Shown in pieces: positions 23,170-35,211 of a DNA stretch of 64,000 nt. The position numbers were made by a program, and so were the translations under genes. Position 1 is the first letter of the stretch; each line of letters opens with the position of its first letter. The notes below the pieces were generated by a model. It saw only the letters and a program-made list of their open reading frames with translations, was not told where the DNA came from and did no database searches. The DNA is taken from contig JBANDB010000007.1 of assembly GCA_037576215.1 (NCBI GenBank), positions 3,689,001-3,753,000 of the forward strand, read 5' to 3'. This DNA comes from Armillaria gallica. Its lineage: Eukaryota > Basidiomycota > Agaricomycetes > Agaricales > Physalacriaceae.

Positions 23170-24834
23170 CATGTGTAATTTCGCAAAATGTATCAATACA
23201 TACATTCTATAAGACCTAGATACCAAAGCAATGAGATATACCTTAGAGTGCAGTGTACTAAGTGCAGACAATGAAGTTCCTTGAGTGATGCTTGGTGGAG
23301 CGCAAGGCTTAACTGCAGAGTGATACCATAAGGGTCACACTAAGTCTAAAGCCCCAGCACTTGACACTGAGTACACTGACAATGCACAGAAGATGTGTGC
23401 TAAGAATGGAACCAGTGAAGCTCAAGAGATAATTGATACTTCGTGCAACCTTGATCTATGATGGACGAGGCACTGCCATGCAGGGAACTAGCGCTCTAGA
23501 CCTCAGAATGTTTAGAATTGAAGTAAGACTGATGTCTCTGACTTTGGCCGATGCATGTGAGGCCTAGACTAGATGCTGGTGGTCCTAGAAGACCATGGAA
23601 ATCACTAGAAGATATTATTACCATAAATAAGAGTTGCGGGGTAGGCTACGACTCCAAGGAAATACTAGGCAACGTCAGTATGTGCAGATAGCATGGTTAA
23701 CCGATGTCATGCAGCTGAGAGACCAGGATCTGGCCCCGAGCTGGAGCTCTGAGTAAGCGCCAAGCAATGGCGTGATTATGGCAACATGCCCGGGACTCAG
23801 GAAAGGAAGTTCTGCCAGTCAAGAGTTACTATTTAAGGTTGTATTAATATGTAGAGGGCATAGTATAAATACTGTAGTGTAGTAATAGTGTACAAGTTTC
23901 GGACTCCCATTGTAGTCACGCGCAAGCCTCCAGCTTGATGCCCTAGCAGCAGGATTAGTTTGTAACTTCAAGCGAGAGAGAATAAACCTAGAATTGATAT
24001 CATACCGAGTGAATTGAGTTGCACGCGAGGCGTAGAAAGCTTAGTGGGGGACTTGTTTAGCAGGGGACTTGTTTAGTGGGGGACTTGCTTAGCAGGGACT
24101 TGTGTATGGTTTGAGTGATTGGTTGACTGCGCTCTACCCTGAGAATAAGAGATATTGTGTCATTGCGGACACGCTCTTGAGTTTTGAGGGTTTCTTGTGA
24201 TGCGCGGTGCTACAGGCAGCACAGGTTCAAACCCTGTGGTCTGATTAGCACGCGCTTAGTTGGGTATACCATTCCGCAAGTGGCAGAGGTTCAAACCCTT
24301 TGGCTTGTCGGACAGGGTTTAGTTGGTTATTGTGTCTCTGGATCGGCATAGGTTCGAACCCTGTGGGTCTACAATTAGTTTTGGAAGCTTGAGTGCATAG
24401 GTTCAAATCCTGTGGCTTGAGTGGACGTTTTGTGAAGGGTTTCGGCTTAGAGCGCAAGCTTTGAGTCATGTTTAGAGTGTGTTTAGGTTGTTGTGGTTAC
24501 CTGTGTGTGACGCGCACAACTTATTGAGGGTTTTGTGAGTGTGTGGCAACATATCGTGTATTGTAGTACACCTTGCCTTGAGGCCCCACAACAACTGTCA
24601 CGCCTCTTGTTATAAAAGCCTTTGGACTTAGAGAGATCTAGATATGTGATGCGCGCTATTGCTATATGCATGTATTGTATATTCTGAGAGTTTAGTTGTT
24701 TTGCTTCAATCTGCTTCTATCGCATAATATTTCCCCAAGAACTTGAGGGTTTGTGTGTGTAGTGTTGGGTGTGAGTGTGATCAGTGTCTTCGACACTATT
24801 GCATTTCTAGCCTGCACACACAGAGTCTCTTCAG
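23170..24834. mobile_element. Insertion within Gypsy-B gag (type unresolved)
   Basis: This 1.67-kb block splits the gag frame. No protein is supported in 23170-24042. The right half (24043-24834) is a separate repeat described below. The ends carry GGCATTGAC (23161-23169) and its inverse GTCAATGCC (24837-24845), which may be short terminal inverted repeats or chance. The element class is not determined. Confidence 0.5.
24043..24834 (-). repeat. LTR-like repeat with T-arm-like array (left arm of inverted pair)
   Basis: This is the reverse complement of 55852-56943 without its MITE. Read on the minus strand it starts TGAAGAGACTC and ends near CAAGTCCCC(C)A, LTR-like TG..CA termini. The outer end has about four copies of GGGGGACTTGTTTAG. 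Inside are four tRNA B-box/T-arm-like sites, GGTTCAAACCC-type, at 24224, 24288, 24351 and 24400, each in a short stem such as CACAGGTTCAAACCCTGTG. Confidence 0.7.
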
Positions 24835-27800
24835 CGTCAATGCCATTGTCGTCATACTAGAAGGCACGGTTCCCATTGGCATAGTTGTAGAGGTTGGAAA
24901 CACCACCGTAAAAGGTTGATTCAACCAATACCTCCTACACCATATGATGGCATGGCTGACAGTGAGAAGTTCCATCGCTTCACAATGGAATTGACTCAAT
25001 TCTGCAAGGAAGGTCAGGTTCTGAAGGATGAACAAGTATTCCTAGCTTCACATTACCTGAAGGGAAAGGCATTGTCCTTCTTCATTCAAAAGGTTTCGAA
25101 GAACCATGCAGAATGGACCTTGATAGACTTTTTGTGAGGAATGTTCAATGCATGCTTCCCTTTAAATTACCGAAGTCAGCAATGGGACAAAATAAAGAAA
25201 TGCTACCAGAATGATCGCACCGTTTCAGAGTATGTTTATGAGCTGGAAACTCTGTATGGTCTTGTAGGAGTCACTAGTAAGCATGAATGTGTTATCAAGC
25301 TTTGGGATGGATTCCATAAGGAGATACAGTGTGAACTTCATCGAGCAAAGCTCAATAAGGAGGTTCACAGCTGGCGCCATATTGTTGAAGAAGCCGCACT
25401 CATTGAGATGGCTGATCTTGAGTCTACACCTCGTAGTACCAAGGAAAAGAGGCCATCACAGGGAGGTGGGAGCGGCAATGGCAACAGCAATAACCATGGA
25501 AATAATGGATCTTCATCTAAGAAGTATAAGTCTGGTAATGGCAACCCAAAGGGATATTCTCATGAGAAGAATGGACCCCGCAAGAGAGGATCTAACTCAT
25601 ACAATCAGTCATCAGGCCACAATCAACCTTCATCATCTTCTAGAGGCAATAAGCCATCAAATGGAGGGTGCAATGGTGGAGGCAAGCCTTCAACATCTTC
25701 TAGCTCTGGCAATAAGCTATCGGAAAGCAAAAAGGTGGAACTTGTAGCCGCAAACAAGTGCTTTAAGTGTGAGGAAGTGGGGCATATGGCCAGAAACTGT
25801 CCTCACAATAATACAGTGAAACCTAGTAACAAATTGGGACCACCGGGATTCTCAGCACATGAGATGCACTATGACTTGGTCGAAGATGAACACCTTCAAC
25901 ATCTGGCAGAGACCACGGAAATGGTTGACCACATTTCAATTGGAATGATGTTCATGTTTACCAATAAAGACAGTCAATCACAGGCTAACAGTTCCAACAA
26001 CGAGGATATTCCAAACCTTGAACCTGTTTCAGACACAGATGATTCAGACAACTCTGACTACAAATCTGATATTGAGGCTATACTTTTGGCCATTAGTTCT
26101 GAGCCCTCTCATGAGCCAGAATTAGATGATCTGGAGACGTTCATCAATGACTTTGGAAGCATTGAATGCAACGAGGCCTTACCAGTTCCTGGAATTAAGA
26201 ACTTCAGCCATCCCTGGTCTGAAGAGGATGCTTGTGCAAAGGATCGTAATGACGAGCCTTTGTATTGTTGGGCCGATAATGCTAAGGAAGTATTCGGATA
26301 TCCTGAGACGGACTATACCAACTTTGTTCTGTGGCAGGAAGTGGATTCAAAGTGGTGACCTAATAAAATTGGTGACCTATATCAATACACTGCTGAAATG
26401 AGCTTGAATCATGATGCACCTTACCCTGGTGATGAGTTGTGCTGGGGTGCAGTAAGCTCCCACCATTTTGGAGTATTTCGCCTGAACCAGGAGACATTTA
26501 CCATTGTGGATACAGAATCAGAGCATGGGGAACTCACCATATCTGCCTCACTGTTATGAAATCCTAAGTTTCATATTGGCGCATGATATGCAAAACAGCG
26601 TGCTAGGATATTGGCTTTACCATATGACTCCATGGAGTGGTATGGCAAGTCTTCCAAGATGGGGGATGCAATAACCCAAGGCATGCATTTTATTCTAAGC
26701 CACGGCATTAGCATGTATCCAGATCTGAAGGAATTAGGCTATGGTAGCCCCATCCCACCATATGATAGGTTCCAGGTTTCTCATGAATTGGACAAGAATC
26801 AGATCGTGATTACTGATCAGGAGAACCTTGCCATCCTCCATATTGATGCTATGCGGCTTGAGAATCCATACTTTGATGCAATTAAATGGCTTGCAAAGAA
26901 CTTGAACGTGTTTGTAGCAATGCAATATGAGTCATTACTACTAGACGAGCTTCGCTTTGAGAAACTTAAGTGTGCCAAAGCTATTAAGGTTCGTTCAGAA
27001 CAGTGGCGCATGCAGCAAATGGGAAATGTACTTGCTGAGGCTCTCGAAACTAAGCTACATGAGAACCAGCCTTATCCAGGAGATTCCCAGGAGCCTCATG
27101 GACATCTTCGGTTTACACTTTGGGACTCTAAAACAAACCATTAGTTCAAATGGATTGATCATGACCGTGGTCTAGGAGGAGAAGTACTGTATGAATGGGT
27201 GTTGGACCCACAGTTCAGTCTCGGAGAATTCTGGGGATGGCAGTTAGCCATGTTTGATAATATACCGACATTCCAAGACATGGATTATCCTCGGATGGGT
27301 CACCCGCTTGCTACCACAGTTCAAAAGTCCTTGACGAAGCATGTACCATTTATCATGGACCTGCAGGATCTGGAAGACGAGGTTCAATTCATTGTCTACC
27401 CAAATCCAAAATGACCTACATGGGAATACATCATTGACAATGTGTACAGAGAATTCAAGACATCAGTAACAATCAAGAACTTGATGAACTCGAACTTTGA
27501 TCTTCTGAACTGGTATAGGAAGAAGCTCAATCAAGCCTATGAGAGTCTTCTTCAGCGTCTTTGAGGCCCTGTGGAATACGAATTCCTACCTCGGCTGTTC
27601 TCACAGTCAGTAGAAATGGATGACCTTGAATGGGAACTTGATGCTGTGGTTGCCAGGGCTGATAGCTACTTGCATTTGATGTACGGCAACTTGCAGTGGG
27701 AAGAACGAAATGGCTATGCTCATGTTATGAGCATAGCAGGTGTCCAGATTGAACCAAAGACATACCCAGCTATTCAGCGGCATGCTGCAGTTGTCAAGGA

Positions 27801-27845
27801 TATTGGCCATGTGGTATCTCAGCCCTTGGTTATCATTGTCAAGGT
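24835..27845 (+). pseudogene. Gypsy-B gag core and C-terminal part, with CCHC zinc knuckle
   Basis: The frame resumes with a basic stretch, then PPTPYDGMADSEKFHRF, HYLKGKALSFF, NACFPLNY and YVYELETLYGLVG: the retrotransposon gag capsid core. A Gly/Asn/Ser-rich linker follows, then the zinc knuckle CFKCEEVGHMARNC at about 25758-25800. After an acidic part the protein continues for about 500 codons (LPYDSMEWYGKSSKMGDAI, WVLDPQFSLGEFWGWQL, VARADSYLHLMYGNLQWEER), ending SQPLVIIVKV at the Gypsy-A insertion. In-frame stops at 25136, 26356, 26557, 26584, 27142, 27411 and 27562 are nearly all TGA where CGA fits. Confidence 0.8.
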
Positions 27846-28231
27846 TGTTATGGATGGACTCGGGAATGACAAACAAGGCGACTAATGCGACACTGCCTCT
27901 CACTTTGGGCAGGGCAATAGTACTGTGGAGTTTGCTACAGCGAGGCGGTGTAACGTGTTAACTCTGGGCTCTTTGCAGAGAAGAGAAAAGTCCGGGTAAT
28001 ATGGATTTAGCTCAAAGCTAGGGTACATGGCTGTGAGCTGGTCTACTTATATACAGTTCGTCTATTGTATGTATCTATTTGTCCATCTGTCATTTGGGTG
28101 CTTTGATAAATGGAAACCGCACAGTTGCCAGGCGTCGAAGAGAAACGTTCAAGTCGTACGATTTAGGCATGGGATGCCGAGGTGCTGAGATGCCAGGGTG
28201 CTGAGGTGGAAAAAATGAATAAATCGTAACA
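27846..28231 (-). repeat. 3' LTR of Gypsy-A
   Basis: 386 bp, the same length as the 5' LTR and differing mostly by transitions. The adjacent purine tract on the minus strand (GAGGGGGTGA, 28232-28241) is the expected plus-strand primer. The R-region motif TTAGCTCAAAGCT is at 28007-28019. Confidence 0.92.
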
Positions 28232-28293
28232 TCACCCCCTCGTTAAGGCAGACATCCCAGCTGCCATTAAGGCTCGTCATTTTCGGAGTCGCT

Positions 28294-31200
28294 TCACGTG
28301 GAGTTCCAGTGGTCATCAATAAGGTGCTGCCATTGCTCCCTGTCAGGTTCTTCAACCCATTTCTGCTTTCTGTCTTTTCGCTGTGCAAGATAGGAGATGA
28401 TGCCGTCTTCAAATTTGCAGTCGTTGATCTGTATGACCTGCTTGTTCTCGTCGGGAGGTACGGTTTTGACTCGTTGCACTGAGCGATGTCGTGCTTCGTA
28501 CTCCTCTATTGCTTCTTGGGCATGTTCCATATCTTCTTCACATACCCAGGAATTGTGTTCCTGGGTCCATCCCTTCCACTTGACGAAGTAGTCCATCGTC
28601 GTTCGTGATTTCTGTCCTCGTCATCCGCATACCTGTCGTAGTCGCGCGTCGAGGACTTCTTCGATTTCGTATTCTTCTTCATCTTCGATGAGGTCAGGTG
28701 GAGGAGGAGGTGGCAATTCTTGGTTAGGGAATGCCGGCGGTGTGTACAGTGTCAGCAGCTTCTCGTTGAAGCGTGGGTGGATCTTCCAATGAGGCAGTAG
28801 CTTCAGCTTGTATGCGCTTGCACCTGCTTTTTTGAGAATCAAGAAGGGACTGACTCATTTGTTGTCCAGCTTCTTCTTGGGTTGGGGAAGATGCAGGTTG
28901 GTAGCATTGAGCCAGATGCAGTCGCCTATCTGATAGGGATGTGCGTCGCATTTCCTTTTGTCGTACTGGTTCTTCATTCGTTCGGCTGCCTCATGGAGGG
29001 CTTTTTTGGTTTCAGCATGGATCTGTGTCATTGTTTTTGTGAAGTCTGCTGGGGCAGGGTTCACAAATTGGGTGGTTCGGCAGGAGTCTGGCATGACTCT
29101 TGGGTTTCGTCCGTAGAGCACCATGAACGGGCTCTTACCTGTTGCGCTGTGGATTCGGTTATTGTGGGCGAATTCTGCCAGAGGCAGCCAATCGCTCCAG
29201 TCGTTCTGTCAGTGGTTCACAAAGATTCGGAGATATTTGATTATCTCCTGGTTGACTCGTTCGATTTGGCCATCCATTTGTGGGTGGAAGGCCATCAATG
29301 CGTTTGGCGTGATGTCAAGGAGTCGGTATAGTTCTTTCATGAACTTGGATACGAACTGTGGACCCCGGTCGGATATGATGACCTGGGGCATTCCATGGTG
29401 CACATAGACGTGGTCCCTTAACAGGCACGCCCATCCTTCGGCGGACAATTTGGTGTTACAAGCGATCAGAATGATGGCTTTTGAGAATCAGTCAACAACT
29501 ACGAGCATGGCATCGTGGCTGTTGGAGTTGGGGAGTCCTGTTACCATGTCAACAGAGATGTGCATCCATGGTCCAACAGGGACTGCGTTCGGGTTCAGCA
29601 GGGCTGCTTTTGTGTGAGTGTCTGACTTTGTTCTTTAGCATGTCTCGCAGCCTTTTATGTAGGCTTCAATGTCCTTCTTCAGTTTTGGCCACCAGTAGTC
29701 ACGGAGTATGAGCTCCTTTGTCTTTTCGATCCCTGGATGGCCGGCGGTGATATGGTCATGGTATTGGGAAATGATAGTGCCCCATAGCGTCTTCTTGCAG
29801 GGTACATAGATTCTTCCATCGTAGAAGAGGAGTCCCCCTTTCTGGGAGATTCCTCGCTCATGAGCTAGGGAGGCGGCAATGCCTTCGTCCCAGAGCTCCC
29901 CTTGTCGGGTTGCTTCTTTGACTGTTTGCTGCGTTTCCATCGTAGTAGGCATGACTAGGGCGTGGAAATGAGTGGGTTCAAGGTTGACGATGTCATCATT
30001 GTCCTTGCTTCCTTGGTCGTGATCACTTCTTCGAGAAAGTAGGTCGGCTTTCATGTTCTGGGCGCCAGGTTTGTGGAAGAGCTGAAAGTGATATTCTGCG
30101 AGCTCTGTGACCCACCGCACCTGTCTTCAGTTCAGCTTCTGGGGAAGTCGGAAATACTGGAGGTTCTGGTGATCCGTTGATGAGCCTCCAGGCTCTGTAC
30201 ACTCAGAATTCGCGGATTTAGCCATCCATCACCCAATACCTTCGAAACGACGCCATTATAACCCTCACACACTCCATAACACTGCCAACTCTCGATAATA
30301 CCACGGATTTTCGCAGTATAGGCCACAAAAACCCAGATACAGTCCTAAAACCGTGACATCCACTCCTCATGCACTCCGTTATCCTTCCCAGCTCGCCTCG
30401 CATCACAATTACCGTATCCCATCACGGCAAGACATCTTTGATCGACAATCATCCTAAAACGGGGTTGCTACATCACTCAGAAGCATCTAGTTGATGTGCC
30501 CATCAATCATTTAATGAAATGACGTGATTGACGCGAGTACCCTCCCAGCTACGATAATTACAGCTACGGCAACTATAGACTGCGTTTACTAAGGCTGTTA
30601 CAGTGCCAAGACTTCGAATTATCATTGCCCCACGCATACACCTCAGCACGGCAACTGCAGCTCAATAATCCGCAGCTACACAGCACCTTATGATCCGCTC
30701 ATCGCTCAATAAAACCACACGGTTCACATCCATACATGGCAACATCGAGGACTTGCTGTTACTTTAGAACCACAGATACCATATGTTTACTACGGCTATT
30801 ACAAAAGCCAAGGACTTACAGCCTTACTAAGGCTTCGAAGAATATTCTATTTATAAAATCGTACTTGTAGTATAAAAACTAGGTAGATACTGCATTTTTA
30901 GAGGGAGTTCTTACCCAGTTGACGAGGCTACGGCATTACCAGTCAGCTACGGTTACTCCAAGTTATTCCCCACCGCTTGCTTTACTCTTTAAACGTTGTT
31001 GGTTGCACCAATACACGAAATCTTGCGTCAATAACTTGCTTTTGTCTTTTAATGCCACAACATCGCTTCACTTTCACCACATAGGATTGTTTCATCGCTT
31101 TCACCCTCTACATCGCCATCGTTTTCATCACCCAGTTCAGTATTGCCTCCATGTAGGCCCAGTTCAGCTCCATAGGATCACCCTCATCTTTATCATTGTT

Positions 31201-33751
31201 TGGAGTTGCCATGCATCTATTGCCGCAGCACCCCACTCAGCACCTCAGTTGCTACGATTTCTACCAGTTTCTTACAGTCTCCGTACGTTTATTGCTATTG
31301 TTTCAACTCACAATATTAGGTACACCCCAAGCCATGTTTACTAGGCTGTTTCGACGTCTTCTAGTCCATTGCCACGATTACTAGAGCATCGCAATGTTTT
31401 CTAGTCCCTCCCCACATTTTCCTCGACCGTTGCTACGATTTCTAGCGTGTTGCTACGATTTCTAAAGCATTGCTACGATTACCAGTCCTTCCACACGATT
31501 ACTCGCCCTCCCCCACGATTACTAGAGCATCGCAACGTTTTCTAGTCCTTCCACACGATTTCCAGTCCCTCCCAACGATTTCTAGTGCATTGCTACGATT
31601 TCTAGCACGTTGCTATGATTTCTAGAGCATCCCTACGATTTCTAGACCCATTTTTGTGGTCTCTAGATCATTTTCGCAGTTTCCATTGCGGTTTCTTGGT
31701 ATTCAAGTTATACCAGATTCCATCCCATCTCGTTTATTGAGATCCTTCCCGGCTTACAGCCAACATCTATTAGTACTCCTTGACCAAGAGTACTACTTTG
31801 CTGACTGAAAGTCGCAGTGTATCTTGTGTTATTGAGGAATTGACCGCACGGAGGTGCACCGAACCACTCGCAAACACATTGCCTTGATTGCTGTGTTGCT
31901 ACATTAATTGCCTAAGCTCTCACCGAGTTTTGGGTGTTGCCGTTGCCACGGAAGTCAAAGGCTCATCACCGTCCAGATTTCTATATCATGTCGTGCACCC
32001 ATAAGGTAGTGGCGCCATTTGGAGAGCACGAGCATAATCGCGAGCAGCTCTTTGTCGTAAATCTCGTAGTTCCTTTCTGTGGCGCTGAGGGACTTCAACA
32101 TGAAGGCCACTGGGCGCTATACTCCATTCTGCTGTTGACTAAGGATGGTGTCTACGGTGCCTTTGCTGGAGTCCGCTTCCACTCAGAAGGGTTCATTGTC
32201 GTTCGGGATGGCTAGGATGATGTCTTCGGTCATTCGTCGCTTGAGTTCTTTGAATGCCTCCTGCTGGGCTTTGCCCCATGTCCATTCTGTGTTGCCCGTG
32301 AGCTGCATCAGGGGCTTGACTACCTTGGAGTACATCTTGATGAATTTCCGGTAAAAGTTCGTGAATCCGAGGAACGACTGTAGCTCCTTCTTCTTCTTGG
32401 GCACGGGCCATTCCATGATGCCAGCGACCTTGACTGGGTCCATTTGGATAGAGTTTTCGCTAATGATTATGCCGAGGTACTCAGTCTCGAGGACCTCGAA
32501 TTTGCACTTCTCTGCCTTGAGGAAGAGCTTGTGTTTGTGAAGTCAGTAGAGGACACGCTTCACGATTCGTCAATGCTCCCCCAAGTCCTTGGAGAAGATC
32601 AGAATGTTGTCCAGGTAGATGGTGACCTTGCCTTCGGCAATGAGGTCCTTGAAGATGTTGTTCATCATCCACTGGAATGTCGCGGGCGAGTTAGTAAGCC
32701 TGAAGAACATGATGGTGGGCTCATAGAGTCTGCAGTTTGTGCGGAAGGCAGCTTTCTCCTCGTCTCCTTCTCTGATTTGGACATTGTTGTATCCCCAACG
32801 AACATCGAGCTTCGTGAAGTACTTAGCTCCTCGGAGCTTGTCAATGAGTTCAGAAATGAGTGGGAGTGGGTACCGGTTCTTGATCATCATTTCATTCAGT
32901 TTTCAGTAGTCCTGTACCGGTCGCAACGTGCCATCCTTTTTCTTCACAAAGAAGAAAGGGGAGGCGAAGGGCGACTTCAAGGGGCGGATACGCCCCAATT
33001 CCAGGTTCTCATCGAGGAACTTGTTGAGCTGTTCTTGTTCGATTCAGTTCAAGGGATATACCTTGCAGTCCAGGGTGGACTTCGTGTTTGGGACAAGCTC
33101 GATAGTGTGATCCCAAGGCTTTTGTTTGGGTAGTTCGTTGAAGTTTTCCTTGGCAAAAAGGTCGCGGAAGGAATGGTAGTGCTCAGGTATGAGCTCTTCG
33201 AAAGTCTTCTTGGGCTTGTCAGCATTAGCCTTGGCCGCAAGGTCATTGGCATGGTGCATTGCCCGAATGGTCAGTTCTTCTTTCATTCTGACGGCGAGAA
33301 TGGTGTCGCCCTCTTCAAGTTCTTCATCCCACCGATCGTCAGGATCAGAGTCAGGGAGTTTGAGGTGATTTCTTACGCACTGGCAGCGTCCGAAGATTAC
33401 ATTTCCGGTTTTCCAGTTTACTATGGGGTTGTGGCGTTTTAGCCAGTCATGCCTGAGGTAAATGTCCTTTGCCCTGAGGTTCGTGACTGCGAGGTCAATT
33501 CGTTCTCGGTGCTCGCCAATAGTCAAGCAGAGTTCGACTCTCTCGGTGATGTCCCCGCCTTGGTTGCAGGTGCCGTCGGCGTTGTACACTGGTATGGGTA
33601 CCTTTGCTTTCTTCATGTCGATCTGGTGTTTGTCCACATAGGCGCGGTTGATCGCACTTCCGGTGCATCCGCTATCCAGTAGTGCCTTGGTGCTTAGGAC
33701 CTTTTGTCCCGTACAGGGTTCGAGGATGACGGGGATCATAAGGTCACCCAT
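28294..33751 (-). pseudogene. Gypsy-A pol: protease, RT, RNase H, integrase, chromodomain
   Basis: In coding order: aspartic protease KALLDSGCTGSAI near 33670; RT with [15 protein letters not shown] and [13 protein letters not shown], whose active site reads YLDN (about 32606-32617) instead of YxDD, so a catalytic Asp is lost; RNase H with GVWRPVAFMLKSLSATERNY, cut after HDIEIWT at 31969-31972 by TIR copy 2; resumption at TDHQNLQYFRLPQ; the integrase H2C2 finger (HITAGHPGIEKT.., GCETC) near 29640-29760; catalytic core with IISDRGPQFVSKFMKELYR and DGQIERVNQE; and a C-terminal chromodomain (EYEIEEVLDAR, then YFVKWKGWTQEHNSW), ending at 28294. Stops such as LN-stop-RQVRW are CGA to TGA. Chromodomains direct such elements to particular chromatin. 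Confidence 0.92.
30178..31968. mobile_element. TIR transposon copy 2, in Gypsy-A RNase H
   Basis: 1791 bp with 10-bp TIRs TGATGAGCCT. The perfect 4-bp duplication is CCGT (30174-30177 and 31969-31972), ACGG on the coding strand of pol. Removing the element and one copy restores W-T-D-H-Q in frame, so the boundaries are exact. It carries the same 20-bp minisatellite (about 31335-31690), inverted relative to copy 1, and no identifiable gene. Confidence 0.93.
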
Positions 33752-35211
33752 GGCCCCTCAAACATATCAGATCGATTCCCAAAGCTCATAGAGCTGTTCG
33801 TGGGAATATTCTTCATTGTTCATTTGGAGTTCGTGGAGTAGCTCATCAGTGAGCTCTCCTAGTCAGTCCTTGTGTATCCAGAGGGCAAGGACGGCCCAGG
33901 CTGCGTTGTCGCTAGAAGATTTGTGGACGGCGCGTAGCGTCCAATCTACTTCGAAGGGTTTCATCCATCGGTGGGGGACCTCTCAAACCTTCGCACTGAC
34001 CGCTATGGGTGCAGCTACCGTTGGTGAGGTCACCTCGTTCGTGGTCTCATCTCCCTTGTTAGGGAGAGACTTGGCTGCATGTGTCGGGGATTTGGGGGGA
34101 GTCGGCAGTGCGATACTGCATCGTTTCAGGGAAATGGTCAGGCTGCCTCGGGCAACCCATCATCGAAAGGAGGTGTTGTCCTCCTCATCAGGTACTTTGA
34201 TCATACTTACGTGCCCCCTCTTTACCGCCTGGGCGCTAGTGGCTTCCTTTCGTTCGGCTTTCTTGTTGTCCTCTCCAGTCACGAGTGGGGAACCGGAGGT
34301 GCGTTTCCTGGGAGTGGCACCCTGATCTTGGCCGCAAATACGTGTGGAGGCACTAGACTTGACTTGGGCTGAATGAACGGACTTACCAGTCGCATCAACA
34401 GCTCCTGGGCCCATAAAGGGACCTTGCGGTCCCATAGGGTCCCTCGTTTCTTTTGGGGTTCCCAACCTCCCTTTGGTCATCGGGTCCTGTCCCCAGGGAC
34501 ACGGGCCCTGCAACTGATCATGGGAAGGGGTCTTCGCTTCGGCAACGTGTCCTTTGCTTGCCAGTTCGTCCATCCTTGCAGTATTCCCTGTATCCTGTCC
34601 AGATTTTGCCGAAGCTATTTTCCGAGGCAGGGGGGCCGCTTCGTCAAGAGTGTAGCCCCTTGCCCCATCTGGTCGATCCTGTCTTGTGACATGTGCTCCA
34701 CTGTCCTTGGAATCACCTTGAGTCATGGAGTCACATGCCCGAGGAGTTGCTGTTAAGATAGGTGGTGATGTGGTGGTCACCTTTTCGATTGATGTGTTCA
34801 CTCGCGATGAGCTACTTGCCAGTCGATTAGCTATTCTTCTTGCTGTGGGTTTCCCCACTATGGCATGCATTGAGTGAGGGCCCACAGCTATCCCTCCTTG
34901 TGGGGGAGAGACGTCTGTGGATTCGTTAGTCAAGTCCATGTCTCAAAGAACATTGTATCGGTTCGCTGATTCTGTAACTGGGTGCATAGAAGTCAAAGAG
35001 TGGTGTGTAGGCCGTACATTGTTCGAGTCGATATTTTTTTGTTCTTTTAAAGTTGCATAAGTAGAAACCAACCCTGCACTTGAGGGTTGGGGTATAGCCG
35101 AATGCATAGGTAAAATGTCTGTGTGTAAAGCAAAATGAGACCGTCCAGTGGAAAGGGAATGTGCACCAGTTGAGTCCTTGGTCGCTGTGGGCGAATCAGA
35201 ACCCGAGCGAC
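33752..35211 (-). pseudogene. Gypsy-A gag-pol spacer region
   Basis: Low-complexity coding-like sequence lies between the zinc knuckle of gag and the protease, with Ser/Thr/Pro/Gly-rich frames (one open at 34160-34939). No domain is recognised. It contains stops in every frame overall, and which frame was native is unclear. Confidence 0.4.

Noticed and set aside
24224..24410. Cluster of tRNA genes
   Set aside because: Only T-arm/B-box-like stems recur; no A boxes, anticodon arms or acceptor stems can be paired.
28882..29331. Plus-strand frame with hydrophobic residues
   Set aside because: A shadow of the Gypsy-A integrase, which has recognisable motifs on the minus strand.
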